Below are positions 1 through 5,491 of a stretch of 9,504 bases of DNA, one piece after another. Under the pieces are notes generated by a model. That model saw only the letters and a program-made list of their open reading frames with translations, was not told the DNA's origin and did no database searches. The stretch covers positions 1 to 9,504 of the forward strand of contig JBGOEV010000067.1 in assembly GCA_041538025.1 (NCBI GenBank). The letters are read 5' to 3'. The position numbers were made by a program, and so were the translations under genes. How positions within the stretch are numbered: the stretch's first letter is position 1; every line of letters starts with the position of its first letter. Source of the DNA: Thermosaccharophagus gerlachensis. GTDB taxonomy: Bacteria; Armatimonadota; Fervidibacteria; Fervidibacterales; Thermosaccharophagaceae.

Positions 1-82
1 AAAGCACCACAGCGCTGAATCAAAAGTCATGCGTGAAGATGACTCGCTCGCTTTTAAATGCAGTTACTCATGTTCCAAAAAT
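1..82. other. left edge, unassigned sequence before the repeat mosaic
   Basis: Nothing firm can be assigned here. One plus-strand frame is open from base 2 to a TAG at 98-100, inside the first repeat hairpin, so it could be the tail of an upstream gene whose end was replaced by the repeat. Another frame ends at the TGA at 16-18. Both are too short to identify. Confidence 0.2.
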
Positions 83-87
83 CCATG

Positions 88-107
88 CCACTGGCTTTAG
101 CCAGTGG
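88..107 (-). repeat. palindromic hairpin, type 1 (CCACTGGC stem)
   Basis: Perfect 8-bp stem CCACTGGC/GCCAGTGG with loop TTTA, read as TAAA on the minus strand. The flanks CCATG before and TCGATGACG after are the reverse complement of the flanks of the hairpin at 300-319. A near-identical copy (one mismatch over about 34 nt including flanks) lies at 5320-5339. Confidence 0.85.
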
Positions 108-128
108 TCGATGACGAGTTTTCCTGAG

Positions 129-146
129 CGCCGAATTTATTCGGCG
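129..146 (-). repeat. palindromic hairpin, type 2 (CGCCGAA stem)
   Basis: Perfect 7-bp stem CGCCGAA/TTCGGCG around TTTA (TAAA on the minus strand). The adjoining CTGAG on the plus strand is the complement of the CTCAG that follows type 2 hairpins in forward orientation. Its counterpart in the second cluster is 5359-5380. Confidence 0.8.
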
Positions 147-192
147 TCAAATCCGTTTGGGATGGCAACCTCTGGTGAGCCTAACCTTTTTC

Positions 193-220
193 CGTGTCCC
201 GTGACCCATGTCCCGTGTCC
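193..220 (+). repeat. four tandem 7-bp repeats (CGTGTCC) in the mosaic linker
   Basis: Four consecutive heptads are visible: CGTGTCC, CGTGACC, CATGTCC, CGTGTCC. The linker around them (about 147-250) aligns with 5379-5483, where the heptads are degenerate. A short inverted pair GGTGAG (174-179) and CTCACC (244-249) brackets the tract. Confidence 0.75.
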
Positions 221-260
221 CACTCAATTGGCTTGGCAAGAGCCTCACCCACCATGAATT

Positions 261-278
261 CGCCGACTGAAGTCGGCG
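261..278 (+). repeat. palindromic hairpin, type 2 (CGCCGAC stem)
   Basis: Stem CGCCGAC/GTCGGCG with loop TGAA; the T/A pair flanking the loop could also close. It is followed by CTCATGTTCCTC and then the type 1 hairpin of the same module. Confidence 0.8.
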
Positions 279-299
279 CTCATGTTCCTCCGTCATCGA

Positions 300-319
300 C
301 TACGGACTGAAGTCCGTAG
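300..319 (+). repeat. palindromic hairpin, type 1 (CTACGGAC stem)
   Basis: Stem CTACGGAC/GTCCGTAG with loop TGAA, flanked by CGTCATCGAC upstream and CATGG downstream. The TAG at 317-319 closes the reading frame of the next gene remnant only four codons before its TTG, so this repeat marks the remnant's left break. Confidence 0.85.
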
Positions 320-331
320 CATGGTTTTATC

Positions 332-850
332 TTGAATTGCATCGCCACCAACCCATATGGAAGCGTCTCAAATCGGCAGCGAGTCGGAAGGGTTGTCGTT
401 GAAGCTAAAGACACGAAGAGAAGCCGTAGCCAAGCGGATGAAGATCTCAATAAAGCTATTGCTCAAAGGAACGCCGATGTTGGTATCCTCATTTTTGCTC
501 GCCCAGACCAAAACCCTTACGAATTGCCCTTCACTGTTCTTGATGAGAACTGCTCCAAGTTGGTCTGCGTGTGGGATGAGCAAGGACTGAACTTCAATTT
601 CGCCTACCAACTGGCTCGCTTGCAAATCATTGAAAACTACTTACGCTCCACTCTTCGGGTTGATTGGAAGAGTTTGCATGGGCAAATTCAGGAAATCATC
701 AAGGAGGCAGAGCGCATTGATGAAATCACTGCCAAAGCACGGTTGGCTAAAGAGAGGGCTGAAGAAGCAGAAGAGATAAGCCGAGAAGTCAAACGCAACC
801 TCATCCGTAGACTTCAAGCGTTGGGGGAGTTTTTACAGCAAGTTAAGTGA
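332..850 (+). CDS. 5'-truncated restriction-endonuclease-like protein, probable gene remnant
   Basis: The 172 codons begin at a TTG with no Shine-Dalgarno sequence. Upstream in frame only five more codons are open before a TAG in a repeat hairpin, and no ATG exists in the first part, so this is probably the C-terminal part of a longer protein. Residues 20-27 (RVVVEAKD) carry an E-x-K on a beta strand, as in PD-(D/E)xK nuclease folds, followed by an alternating region with NADVGILIF and a KLVCVW strand. Residues from about 125 to 172 are Glu/Lys/Arg-rich, heptad-like helix, likely coiled coil. From memory, long coiled-coil proteins with a C-terminal nuclease-like domain of unknown role end this way; the family name is not certain. 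The first catalytic Asp expected upstream of E-x-K is absent, so activity is doubtful. It converges on gatB, 84 nt apart, with no clear terminator between. Confidence 0.5.
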   Translation: MNCIATNPYGSVSNRQRVGRVVVEAKDTKRSRSQADEDLNKAIAQRNADVGILIFARPDQNPYELPFTVLDENCSKLVCVWDEQGLNFNFAYQLARLQIIENYLRSTLRVDWKSLHGQIQEIIKEAERIDEITAKARLAKERAEEAEEISREVKRNLIRRLQALGEFLQQVK

Positions 851-934
851 GGGGCAAACAGTGCTTTATTCAAGCTGTCGTTTCTCAATTGCATGCTTTC
901 CCTTCAAACATGCTGTTGTGGTTGCGCTCCCCTT

Positions 935-2377
935 TCACTCAATCTTTTGCAAAAATTCTCTGACGAGCTTGTTTACAAGCTGTGGATTTGCTCTTCCTTT
1001 AGTTGCTCTCATGACTTGTCCGACAAAGAAGCCGATGACTTTTTCATCCCCCTTCTTAAACTTTGCCACCGCATCCATGTTTTCGGCGATCACTCTCTCA
1101 ATTATCGGCATTATCTGCCCTTCATCCGTTATCTGAGCCATCTCCTTTTCCTTGACGATTTCTTCGGCGCTCTTGCCTGTGCGATACATCTCCTCAAGGA
1201 CGGACTTCGCAATCCTTCCGCTTATCGTCCCATTCTCAATGAGCTTCAACATATTGGCTAATTGCTCTGGCAGAAGTGGGCATTCTTCCCACCCGATTTG
1301 GTCGTCGTGAAGCAACCTCTGGACTTCGGTCAACATCCAGTTGGCAACTGTCTTCGGGTGCGGGAAGATTGAGACACACCTCTCAAAGAAGTCGGCGCAC
1401 TTCTTTGACGCTGTGAGTATTTTGGCATCTTGCGATGGCAACCCATATTGCTCAATAAACCTTTGGCATCTTTGTCGTGGGAACTCTGGCAGTTGGCTTT
1501 TTATGCGCTCAAGCCATTCATCATCAATCACGATTGGAGGTATGTCGGGTTCTGGGAAGTATCGGTAATCGTGTGCAGTCTCCTTTGTGCGCATCGGCTC
1601 GGTTATTCGCAGTTTCTCATTCCACAGCATTGTTTGTTGCTCAATTCTCTTGCCACTTGTAAGCAATTGCATTTGGCGTTTTATCTCCGCTTCAACAGCA
1701 CCAATGACTGCTTTGAATGAATTGAGGTTTTTAATCTCTACGCGTGTTCCAAGAGTTTTGCTTCCCTTTGGGCGTAGTGAGACGCTCGCTTCAAATCTGA
1801 GAGAGCCTTGCTCCATCTTGCAATCGCTTACTTCAAGGTAAAGGAGGAGTTGGCGCAATGTCACCATGAATGCTTCAAGCTCTTCCACAGAGCTTATCTC
1901 TGGCTTCGTTATTATCTCCACAAGCGGGATACCACTTCTGTTGTAGTCAATCAGGCTAAATTCAAATCCGCCCTCTTCACCGTGAATTAACTTTCCAGTG
2001 TCTTCTTCCATGTGCACATCGGCTATGCCAATCACTTTCTTTTTGCCATCAACTTCAATCTCAAGCCATCCATCATGCCCTAATGGTAAGCGCTTCTGCG
2101 AAATCTGGTAAGCCTTCGGTAAGTCTGGGTAGTAGTAATTCTTTCGCTCAAAAATTGTGTAGCGGTTGATTTGGCAGTTTAATGCCAGTGCAACCTTCAA
2201 AACATACTCAACCACTTTCTGATTGACCACAGGGAGCACGCCGGGGAAGCCAAGGCATACAGGGCATGTTTGTGTGTTTGGTGGTGCACCAAACTTTGTT
2301 GGACAGCCACAAAATATCTTGCTCTCGGTTGAAAGCTCGGCGTGGACTTCAAGCCCAATTACTGGCTCATACTCCAT
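935..2377 (-). CDS. gatB: Asp-tRNA(Asn)/Glu-tRNA(Gln) amidotransferase subunit B
   Basis: GatB acts with GatA and GatC in the cytoplasm. It activates the mischarged Glu-tRNA(Gln) or Asp-tRNA(Asn) with ATP and accepts ammonia from GatA to form Gln- or Asn-tRNA. The length (480 aa) is normal. In order one sees EPVIGLEVHAEL at the N-terminus, the four-cysteine FCGC...CPVC segment, KNYYYPDLPKAYQIS, HMEEDTGKL, DYNRSGIPLVEI, GTRVEIKNLNSFK and HDYRYFPEPDIPP of the catalytic domain. A C-terminal YqeY-like tRNA-binding domain follows, with FFVGQVMRATKGRANPQLVN. The start at 2377 is preferred because GAGGTG (2387-2392) lies 9 nt upstream and family members begin just before this VIGLE motif. An ATG at 2383 and a GTG at 2398 are in frame and possible. 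gatA and gatC are not in the window, so the genes are dispersed or lie elsewhere. The gene is very likely functional. Confidence 0.97.
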   Translation of the reverse strand: MEYEPVIGLEVHAELSTESKIFCGCPTKFGAPPNTQTCPVCLGFPGVLPVVNQKVVEYVLKVALALNCQINRYTIFERKNYYYPDLPKAYQISQKRLPLGHDGWLEIEVDGKKKVIGIADVHMEEDTGKLIHGEEGGFEFSLIDYNRSGIPLVEIITKPEISSVEELEAFMVTLRQLLLYLEVSDCKMEQGSLRFEASVSLRPKGSKTLGTRVEIKNLNSFKAVIGAVEAEIKRQMQLLTSGKRIEQQTMLWNEKLRITEPMRTKETAHDYRYFPEPDIPPIVIDDEWLERIKSQLPEFPRQRCQRFIEQYGLPSQDAKILTASKKCADFFERCVSIFPHPKTVANWMLTEVQRLLHDDQIGWEECPLLPEQLANMLKLIENGTISGRIAKSVLEEMYRTGKSAEEIVKEKEMAQITDEGQIMPIIERVIAENMDAVAKFKKGDEKVIGFFVGQVMRATKGRANPQLVNKLVREFLQKIE

Positions 2378-2398
2378 TGGCATTGACACCTCATACAC

Positions 2399-2743
2399 AT
2401 CGTGTCGCTGAGGTTTTAAATGGCTGAGTTACCACCAATCATTTTGCCACAGCACTGCGCCTTCTATAATCCTCAAACCTGTGGCATCATCCTGCAATTG
2501 GTAAGGCGATGGTGGATGGCGTGTAGTATGGTGAATTTTCTACAATCTTCTCGCGCTTCTCATGGGCACTGGTATACGCATGTGAGCTAAGCAAATATGT
2601 TTTTGGTGCTTACCTTGGCAGTCTCCGTCGCGTTGCCTCAAAACCACTTTTACACCAGCAGTGATAAAGTAAAACTGTGCACAAAATACAGGCATGGCTT
2701 TTAGATCGCTCACAGCTTTGGTTGGAAGTTAAATGCTAAGGGG
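2399..2743. other. non-coding region between divergent gatB and dehydrogenase genes
   Basis: About 345 bp separate gatB from the plus-strand dehydrogenase. I see one candidate plus-strand promoter (2444-2470) and an inverted pair TTTTAC/GTAAAA (2648-2653, 2669-2674) of unknown meaning. I recognise no riboswitch, tRNA or repeat copy. A 56-codon ORF at 2420-2590 has ATG and a GAGG seven nt upstream, but its composition (many Trp, His, Cys) does not look like a conserved protein. Confidence 0.5.
2444..2470 (+). promoter_or_regulatory. candidate sigma70-type promoter upstream of the dehydrogenase gene
   Basis: TTGCCA (2444-2449, five of six to the -35 consensus) and a perfect TATAAT (2465-2470) are separated by 15 nt, shorter than the ideal 17. 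Transcription would start near 2477 and give a leader of about 275 nt before the ATG at 2753. No experimental support. Confidence 0.35.
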
Positions 2744-2752
2744 GTGGACAAA

Positions 2753-3772
2753 ATGATCACGCAAACGCTCACAGTTGTCTGTGAGGCACCAAGGCAAGTG
2801 GTTGTGAAGGAAGAAGCATTGCCACCTGTTGAATCTGATACTTTCCTTGTGCGCACTCGTTACTCTGCTATCAGCACAGGGACAGAGTTGACATTAGTGA
2901 TGGCAGATTTTGAGCCCGAGAGTGTCTGGGCGCGTCTTGCAAGCTATCCACTTAGGCTCGGCTATAGCCAAGTTGGCGAAGTTGTCGCTGTTGGTGATGG
3001 AGTTAAGAAGGTGCAAGTTGGTGATCGTGTTGTAGGCTTCAAGCCACACTCTCGTTTTGTGCTTTATCGCCAAGATGAGTTCTGTGTGAAGGTGCCAAAC
3101 GATGTGCCAGATGAAGCTGCAGCGCTCTTTGCGCTTGCAATCATATCGCTCAACGGTGTGAGGAGGGCAAAGATTCAACTTGGTGAAAGTGCTGTTGTCT
3201 TTGGGCTTGGTCCAATTGGTGTTTGGGCAGCCCAGTTTGCTCGTCTCTGTGGTGCTCGCCCAATTATCGGTGTTGACTTGATAGCACAGCGGCGTGAGTT
3301 GGCTGAGCGTATCAAAGCAGTAGATTTTGCATTAGATGGTGCAGACCCGCACCTTAGTGAGCGAATTGCTGAGATGACGAAAGGACGGATGGCAGATGTT
3401 GTCTTTGAGGTAACGGGAAACCAAAGAGCTATCCCAGATGAGGTAAAAGTGTTGCGACGGCAAGGCAGGTTTATCATATTGAGCAGTCCACGGGGCAAAA
3501 CAGCTTTTGACTTTCATGATTGGTGCAACTGGACAAGCATCAGCATCATCGGTGCTCACACTGCTTCTCATCCGCCACACGAAAACCCTGATGACCCATG
3601 GACACGAGAGAGAAACACTGAATTGTTCTTTGAGCTTGTGCGGAGGGGAGAGGTGGCAACGAGTGAGTTGATAACACATAGGTTCAAAGGGTATGATGCC
3701 ACCAAAGCCTATGAGCTGTTGATGACGAAAAGAGGCGAAACAGGTATTGTCCTGTTAGATTGGCAGTTTTGA
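2753..3772 (+). CDS. medium-chain dehydrogenase/reductase lacking the catalytic zinc ligands
   Basis: A 339-aa NAD(P)-dependent oxidoreductase of the MDR superfamily. The N-terminal GroES-like domain (about 1-125) has LRLGYSQVGEVVAVGDGV followed by VGDRVVGF. The Rossmann domain has GLGPIGVWAAQFA (about 151-163) with an acidic residue after the second strand (IGVDL, Asp near 175), favouring NAD(H). At the place of the zinc-binding GxCGTD loop it reads SAISTGTEL, without Cys. The four-Cys structural zinc lobe is also missing. This pattern is known in the bacteriochlorophyllide-dehydrogenase (BchC)-like subgroup, which has many members outside phototrophs of unknown substrate. ATG 2753 is chosen because AAGGGGGTGG (2738-2747) sits just upstream; the GTG at 2744 would overlap that site. 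Beside a glycosidase-like gene, a sugar or polyol substrate is plausible but unproven. Confidence 0.85.
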   Translation: MITQTLTVVCEAPRQVVVKEEALPPVESDTFLVRTRYSAISTGTELTLVMADFEPESVWARLASYPLRLGYSQVGEVVAVGDGVKKVQVGDRVVGFKPHSRFVLYRQDEFCVKVPNDVPDEAAALFALAIISLNGVRRAKIQLGESAVVFGLGPIGVWAAQFARLCGARPIIGVDLIAQRRELAERIKAVDFALDGADPHLSERIAEMTKGRMADVVFEVTGNQRAIPDEVKVLRRQGRFIILSSPRGKTAFDFHDWCNWTSISIIGAHTASHPPHENPDDPWTRERNTELFFELVRRGEVATSELITHRFKGYDATKAYELLMTKRGETGIVLLDWQF

Positions 3773-3864
3773 TGGCGAGCAAATTGCACCGCAAGGTTTT
3801 GAAGGGTAAAGTGACATCGGCGAGGAAAGCATCCTTCGCATGTGTTGAGGAGCGATGGAAATGA
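3772..3864 (+). CDS. candidate 30-aa basic ORF bridging two genes
   Basis: The ATG at 3772-3774 overlaps the dehydrogenase stop as TGATG. The ORF's own TGA (3862-3864) overlaps the ATG at 3861 of the next gene as ATGA. The 30 residues are rich in Lys and Arg (MASKLHRKVLKG...) and match nothing I know. No Shine-Dalgarno precedes it, so translation would depend on re-initiation. It may be a coupling device that carries ribosomes across the 88-nt gap, or chance. No conservation evidence is available. Confidence 0.25.
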   Translation: MASKLHRKVLKGKVTSARKASFACVEERWK

Positions 3865-5105
3865 TAGAGGAAAACTCGCTCACGCCAACTCCAGTTCTGG
3901 ATGACCCATTTCGTGAGAGGTTGCTCACAGTTGATGAGAAAGATTTACCTGAATGCATTAGGAAATGCGCTGAACCTCTTCATGGTGAGCCAGCATTTGA
4001 TCCGAAGTTAATTGAGCGCTTGGCAAGCAAGTTTCAATTGCCATCTAACACCTCCTTCCCGCACCCGCTGTTAGAGAGAGTTGTGCGAGTTGGTTTGGCT
4101 CATATTGAAGCCACTTTCCAAGGCGACCACCCAAAGTATGGGACAGGAGTATACGCAGATGAAATCCACGATGGCTTCCCGCCAACCATTATCGCCACTG
4201 TTGATGCTCTGACTTTATGGGGCTTCATGGAGAGAGCAAAACGACTGTTCTCCTACTGGCTGAATCATTTCATCAACAGTGATGGCACTATCAACTACTA
4301 CGGACCAGCCATAAGCGAATATGGTCAGTTGCTTACAACAGCGAAAAGATTGGTAAATCGCAGTGGCGACAGTGATTGGTTGAAACAGCACGAGGGCAAA
4401 TTAGCCCTTATCGTTAAGCACTTGCGCGAAAAGATGTATCGGGAAGGTGAGCGCCCTTCACTAATTAAAGGTGTGCCCGAGGCTGATGAACGCGAATGTG
4501 AGGCTACCTATTTCCACAATAACGCTTGGGTTGTTCGCGGCTTCTCCGATTGGGCAGAGTTGGTTGAGCAAGCTTTAGGACGAAAGAACGAAGCCGAGAA
4601 GCTTAGGGAGGACGCTTCGGCACTGAGGAAGCTACTGCTTGATGCAATCAAAGCCACATGGTCGAGAGACCCAATGGAGTGGTGGTTGCCACCGATGCTG
4701 GAAGAACATGAAAGACCACAAGGGAGTGTCACTTCAAACAGGCTTGGGAGCTATACCAATTATCGCTATTGGCTTGAGCTACTCTCAAGCGCAGTGCTGC
4801 CACGCAACTTAATGGAACGATTGGTGAAAGCAAGGTTAAACAGCGGTGGGCAATTCCTTGGCATGACACGCTTCATGGGACATTTGGATGACTGGACTTT
4901 GATGGAGTATCTTGACGGCTTATGGCGACTTGGTATGCGCAAAGACTTTTTAATTTCACTGTGGGGACACATCTATTTTCACCAGTGCGAAGGACATCTC
5001 ACTGCCTATGAGCAAGTGACATTGCCACCGGGGCAAAAGGTGACTGACTATTGTCTACCATGCCAGCTTGTAGCTGTGCGAGCGATAAGGCGCATTGTGC
5101 CTTAA
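3861..5105 (+). CDS. six-hairpin glycosidase-like protein of unknown specificity
   Basis: A 414-aa, mostly alpha-helical protein with repeating aromatic-rich helix pairs, typical of the (alpha/alpha)6 six-hairpin glycosidase superfamily. Positions are counted from the ATG at 3855. YADEIHDGFPP lies at 100-110, DGTINYYG at 143-150, and PEADERECEATYFHNNAW at 208-225, the usual acid-rich loop before a helix. SYTNYRYWLELL is at 299-310 and HLTAYEQV at 381-388 near the C-terminus. The acidic residues in these loops are candidate catalytic groups, but I cannot assign a GH family or exclude a non-catalytic role. There is no signal peptide, so it should be cytoplasmic. GAGGAG (3847-3852) is 8 nt from ATG 3861 and only 2 nt from ATG 3855, so 3861 is preferred. 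It follows the dehydrogenase and probably shares its transcript; the two may process the same sugar. Confidence 0.7.
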   Translation: MIEENSLTPTPVLDDPFRERLLTVDEKDLPECIRKCAEPLHGEPAFDPKLIERLASKFQLPSNTSFPHPLLERVVRVGLAHIEATFQGDHPKYGTGVYADEIHDGFPPTIIATVDALTLWGFMERAKRLFSYWLNHFINSDGTINYYGPAISEYGQLLTTAKRLVNRSGDSDWLKQHEGKLALIVKHLREKMYREGERPSLIKGVPEADERECEATYFHNNAWVVRGFSDWAELVEQALGRKNEAEKLREDASALRKLLLDAIKATWSRDPMEWWLPPMLEEHERPQGSVTSNRLGSYTNYRYWLELLSSAVLPRNLMERLVKARLNSGGQFLGMTRFMGHLDDWTLMEYLDGLWRLGMRKDFLISLWGHIYFHQCEGHLTAYEQVTLPPGQKVTDYCLPCQLVAVRAIRRIVP

Positions 5106-5130
5106 CATCTGTTTCTTCTTGGCAGGCTTT

Positions 5131-5147
5131 GAAGACACATCGTCTTC
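5131..5147 (+). repeat. small hairpin after the glycosidase-like gene
   Basis: GAAGAC/GTCTTC, 6-bp stem and 5-nt loop, 25 nt beyond the stop codon. It lacks a T-tract, so it is not a convincing intrinsic terminator, and it is unrelated in sequence to the TRAA-loop repeats that follow. Confidence 0.35.
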
Positions 5148-5176
5148 TTGGTGAACCCAGCCTTCCCACGATTTCG

Positions 5177-5190
5177 CTGACTGAAGTCGG
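5177..5190 (+). repeat. palindromic hairpin, type 2, degenerate stem
   Basis: Short stem CTGAC/GTCGG (one T-G wobble) around TGAA, followed by TCCTCAGGTTCTTC. That tail matches the one after the type 2 hairpin at 261-278, so this is an eroded copy of the same unit. Confidence 0.65.
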
Positions 5191-5213
5191 TCCTCAGGTT
5201 CTTCCGTCATTAA

Positions 5214-5233
5214 CTACGGGTTAAAACCCGTAG
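5214..5233 (+). repeat. palindromic hairpin, type 1 (CTACGGGT stem)
   Basis: Perfect stem CTACGGGT/ACCCGTAG with loop TAAA. Flanks CGTCATTAA and CATGG correspond to those of 300-319. Relative to that copy the stem differs at paired positions on both arms, so pairing is kept. Confidence 0.85.
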
Positions 5234-5262
5234 CATGGATTACTTGTGGTTGCGTTATCAAC

Positions 5263-5280
5263 TACGGACTAAAGTCCGTA
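5263..5280 (+). repeat. palindromic hairpin, type 1 without a type 2 partner
   Basis: Stem TACGGAC/GTCCGTA with loop TAAA, preceded by GCGTTATCAAC and followed by ACATGA, weaker versions of the usual flanks. It lies 49 nt after the previous type 1 hairpin, and a similar GGTTGCGT spacer precedes this hairpin and recurs again after it. Confidence 0.8.
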
Positions 5281-5319
5281 ACATGATTTGGTTTTGGGTT
5301 GCGTCATTAGCAAACCATG

Positions 5320-5339
5320 CCACTGGCTTTAGCCAGTGG
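5320..5339 (-). repeat. palindromic hairpin, type 1 (CCACTGGC stem), second copy
   Basis: The stem and loop are identical to 88-107, and the flanks CCATG and TTGATGACGA differ at a single base. It is the best-conserved repeat pair in the window. Confidence 0.85.
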
Positions 5340-5358
5340 TTGATGACGAAGACAAAAT

Positions 5359-5380
5359 GGCGCCGAATTCATTCGGCGCC
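5359..5380 (-). repeat. palindromic hairpin, type 2 (GGCGCCGAA stem)
   Basis: Perfect 9-bp stem GGCGCCGAA/TTCGGCGCC with loop TTCA (TGAA on the minus strand), the longest stem in the family here. It matches 129-146 in position relative to its type 1 partner and to the linker. Confidence 0.85.
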
Positions 5381-5429
5381 AAATTGCCTTTTGGGAGGGC
5401 GAACCTTTGAGTGAGCTCAATCTTTTTCT

Positions 5430-5457
5430 GTGTTCCTTATCCCTTGCTCCAATGTCC
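5430..5457 (+). repeat. degenerate heptad tract in the second linker
   Basis: Four successive 7-nt units ending mostly in CC (GTGTTCC, TTATCCC, TTGCTCC, AATGTCC) occupy the position of the regular CGTGTCC heptads at 193-220. The periodicity is weaker and is recognised mainly by alignment of the flanks. Confidence 0.5.
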
Positions 5458-5491
5458 CATTCACCTTGCGGGAGCCTCACCTTCCACTCGT

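Larger units (their letters stand above)
83..324. repeat. hairpin mosaic element A (inverted two-hairpin modules around a heptad linker)
   Basis: The block has three parts: a reverse-oriented two-hairpin module (83-150), a linker of about 105 nt carrying 7-bp tandem repeats, and a forward-oriented two-hairpin module (256-324). Reverse-complementing the left module aligns it with the right one: a CGCCGA-stem hairpin, then CTCAxG, then CGTCATCGAC, a second hairpin, and GCATGG. The same parts recur in another order at 5170-5484. The architecture resembles bacterial interspersed mosaic elements (BIMEs, inverted REP units). No transposase lies in the window. An open frame across 33-257 is merely repeat sequence and is not taken as a gene. 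Confidence 0.8.
5170..5484. repeat. hairpin mosaic element B between convergent genes
   Basis: The order is a forward two-hairpin module (5170-5238), an extra forward type 1 hairpin (5263-5280), a reverse two-hairpin module (5315-5385), and then the linker (5379-5483). The linker ends in GAGCCTCACC like that of element A. The parts are those of 83-324 arranged differently. Almost the whole gap between two convergent genes is occupied, a typical site for REP/BIME-like elements, where they can also act as bidirectional transcript ends. The linker stops about 8 nt from the stop codon of the DUF6569 gene. Confidence 0.8.

Noticed and set aside
33..257. 74-codon plus-strand open frame
   Set aside because: It lies almost wholly within the repeat mosaic, reads through two hairpins and the heptad tract, and has no protein-like conservation signal.
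851..934. GCATG...CATGC inverted pair between the nuclease remnant and gatB as a terminator
   Set aside because: The stem is only five base pairs with a long loop and no T-tract.
893..1261. 122-codon plus-strand open frame
   Set aside because: It is antisense to the conserved C-terminal domain of gatB.
2420..2590. 56-codon plus-strand ORF with ATG and GAGG seven nt upstream
   Set aside because: Composition rich in Trp, His and Cys, no recognisable motif, and the candidate promoter at 2444-2470 lies inside it. Kept only as a note in the intergenic entry.
5177..5380. Possible CRISPR array (five hairpins spaced about 37-57 nt)
   Set aside because: Repeats are not identical, occur in both orientations, and the spacers are themselves similar; no cas gene is nearby.
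5131..5380. Hairpins as intrinsic terminators
   Set aside because: None is followed by a run of T residues on either strand. A role in ending convergent transcripts cannot be excluded but is not shown.
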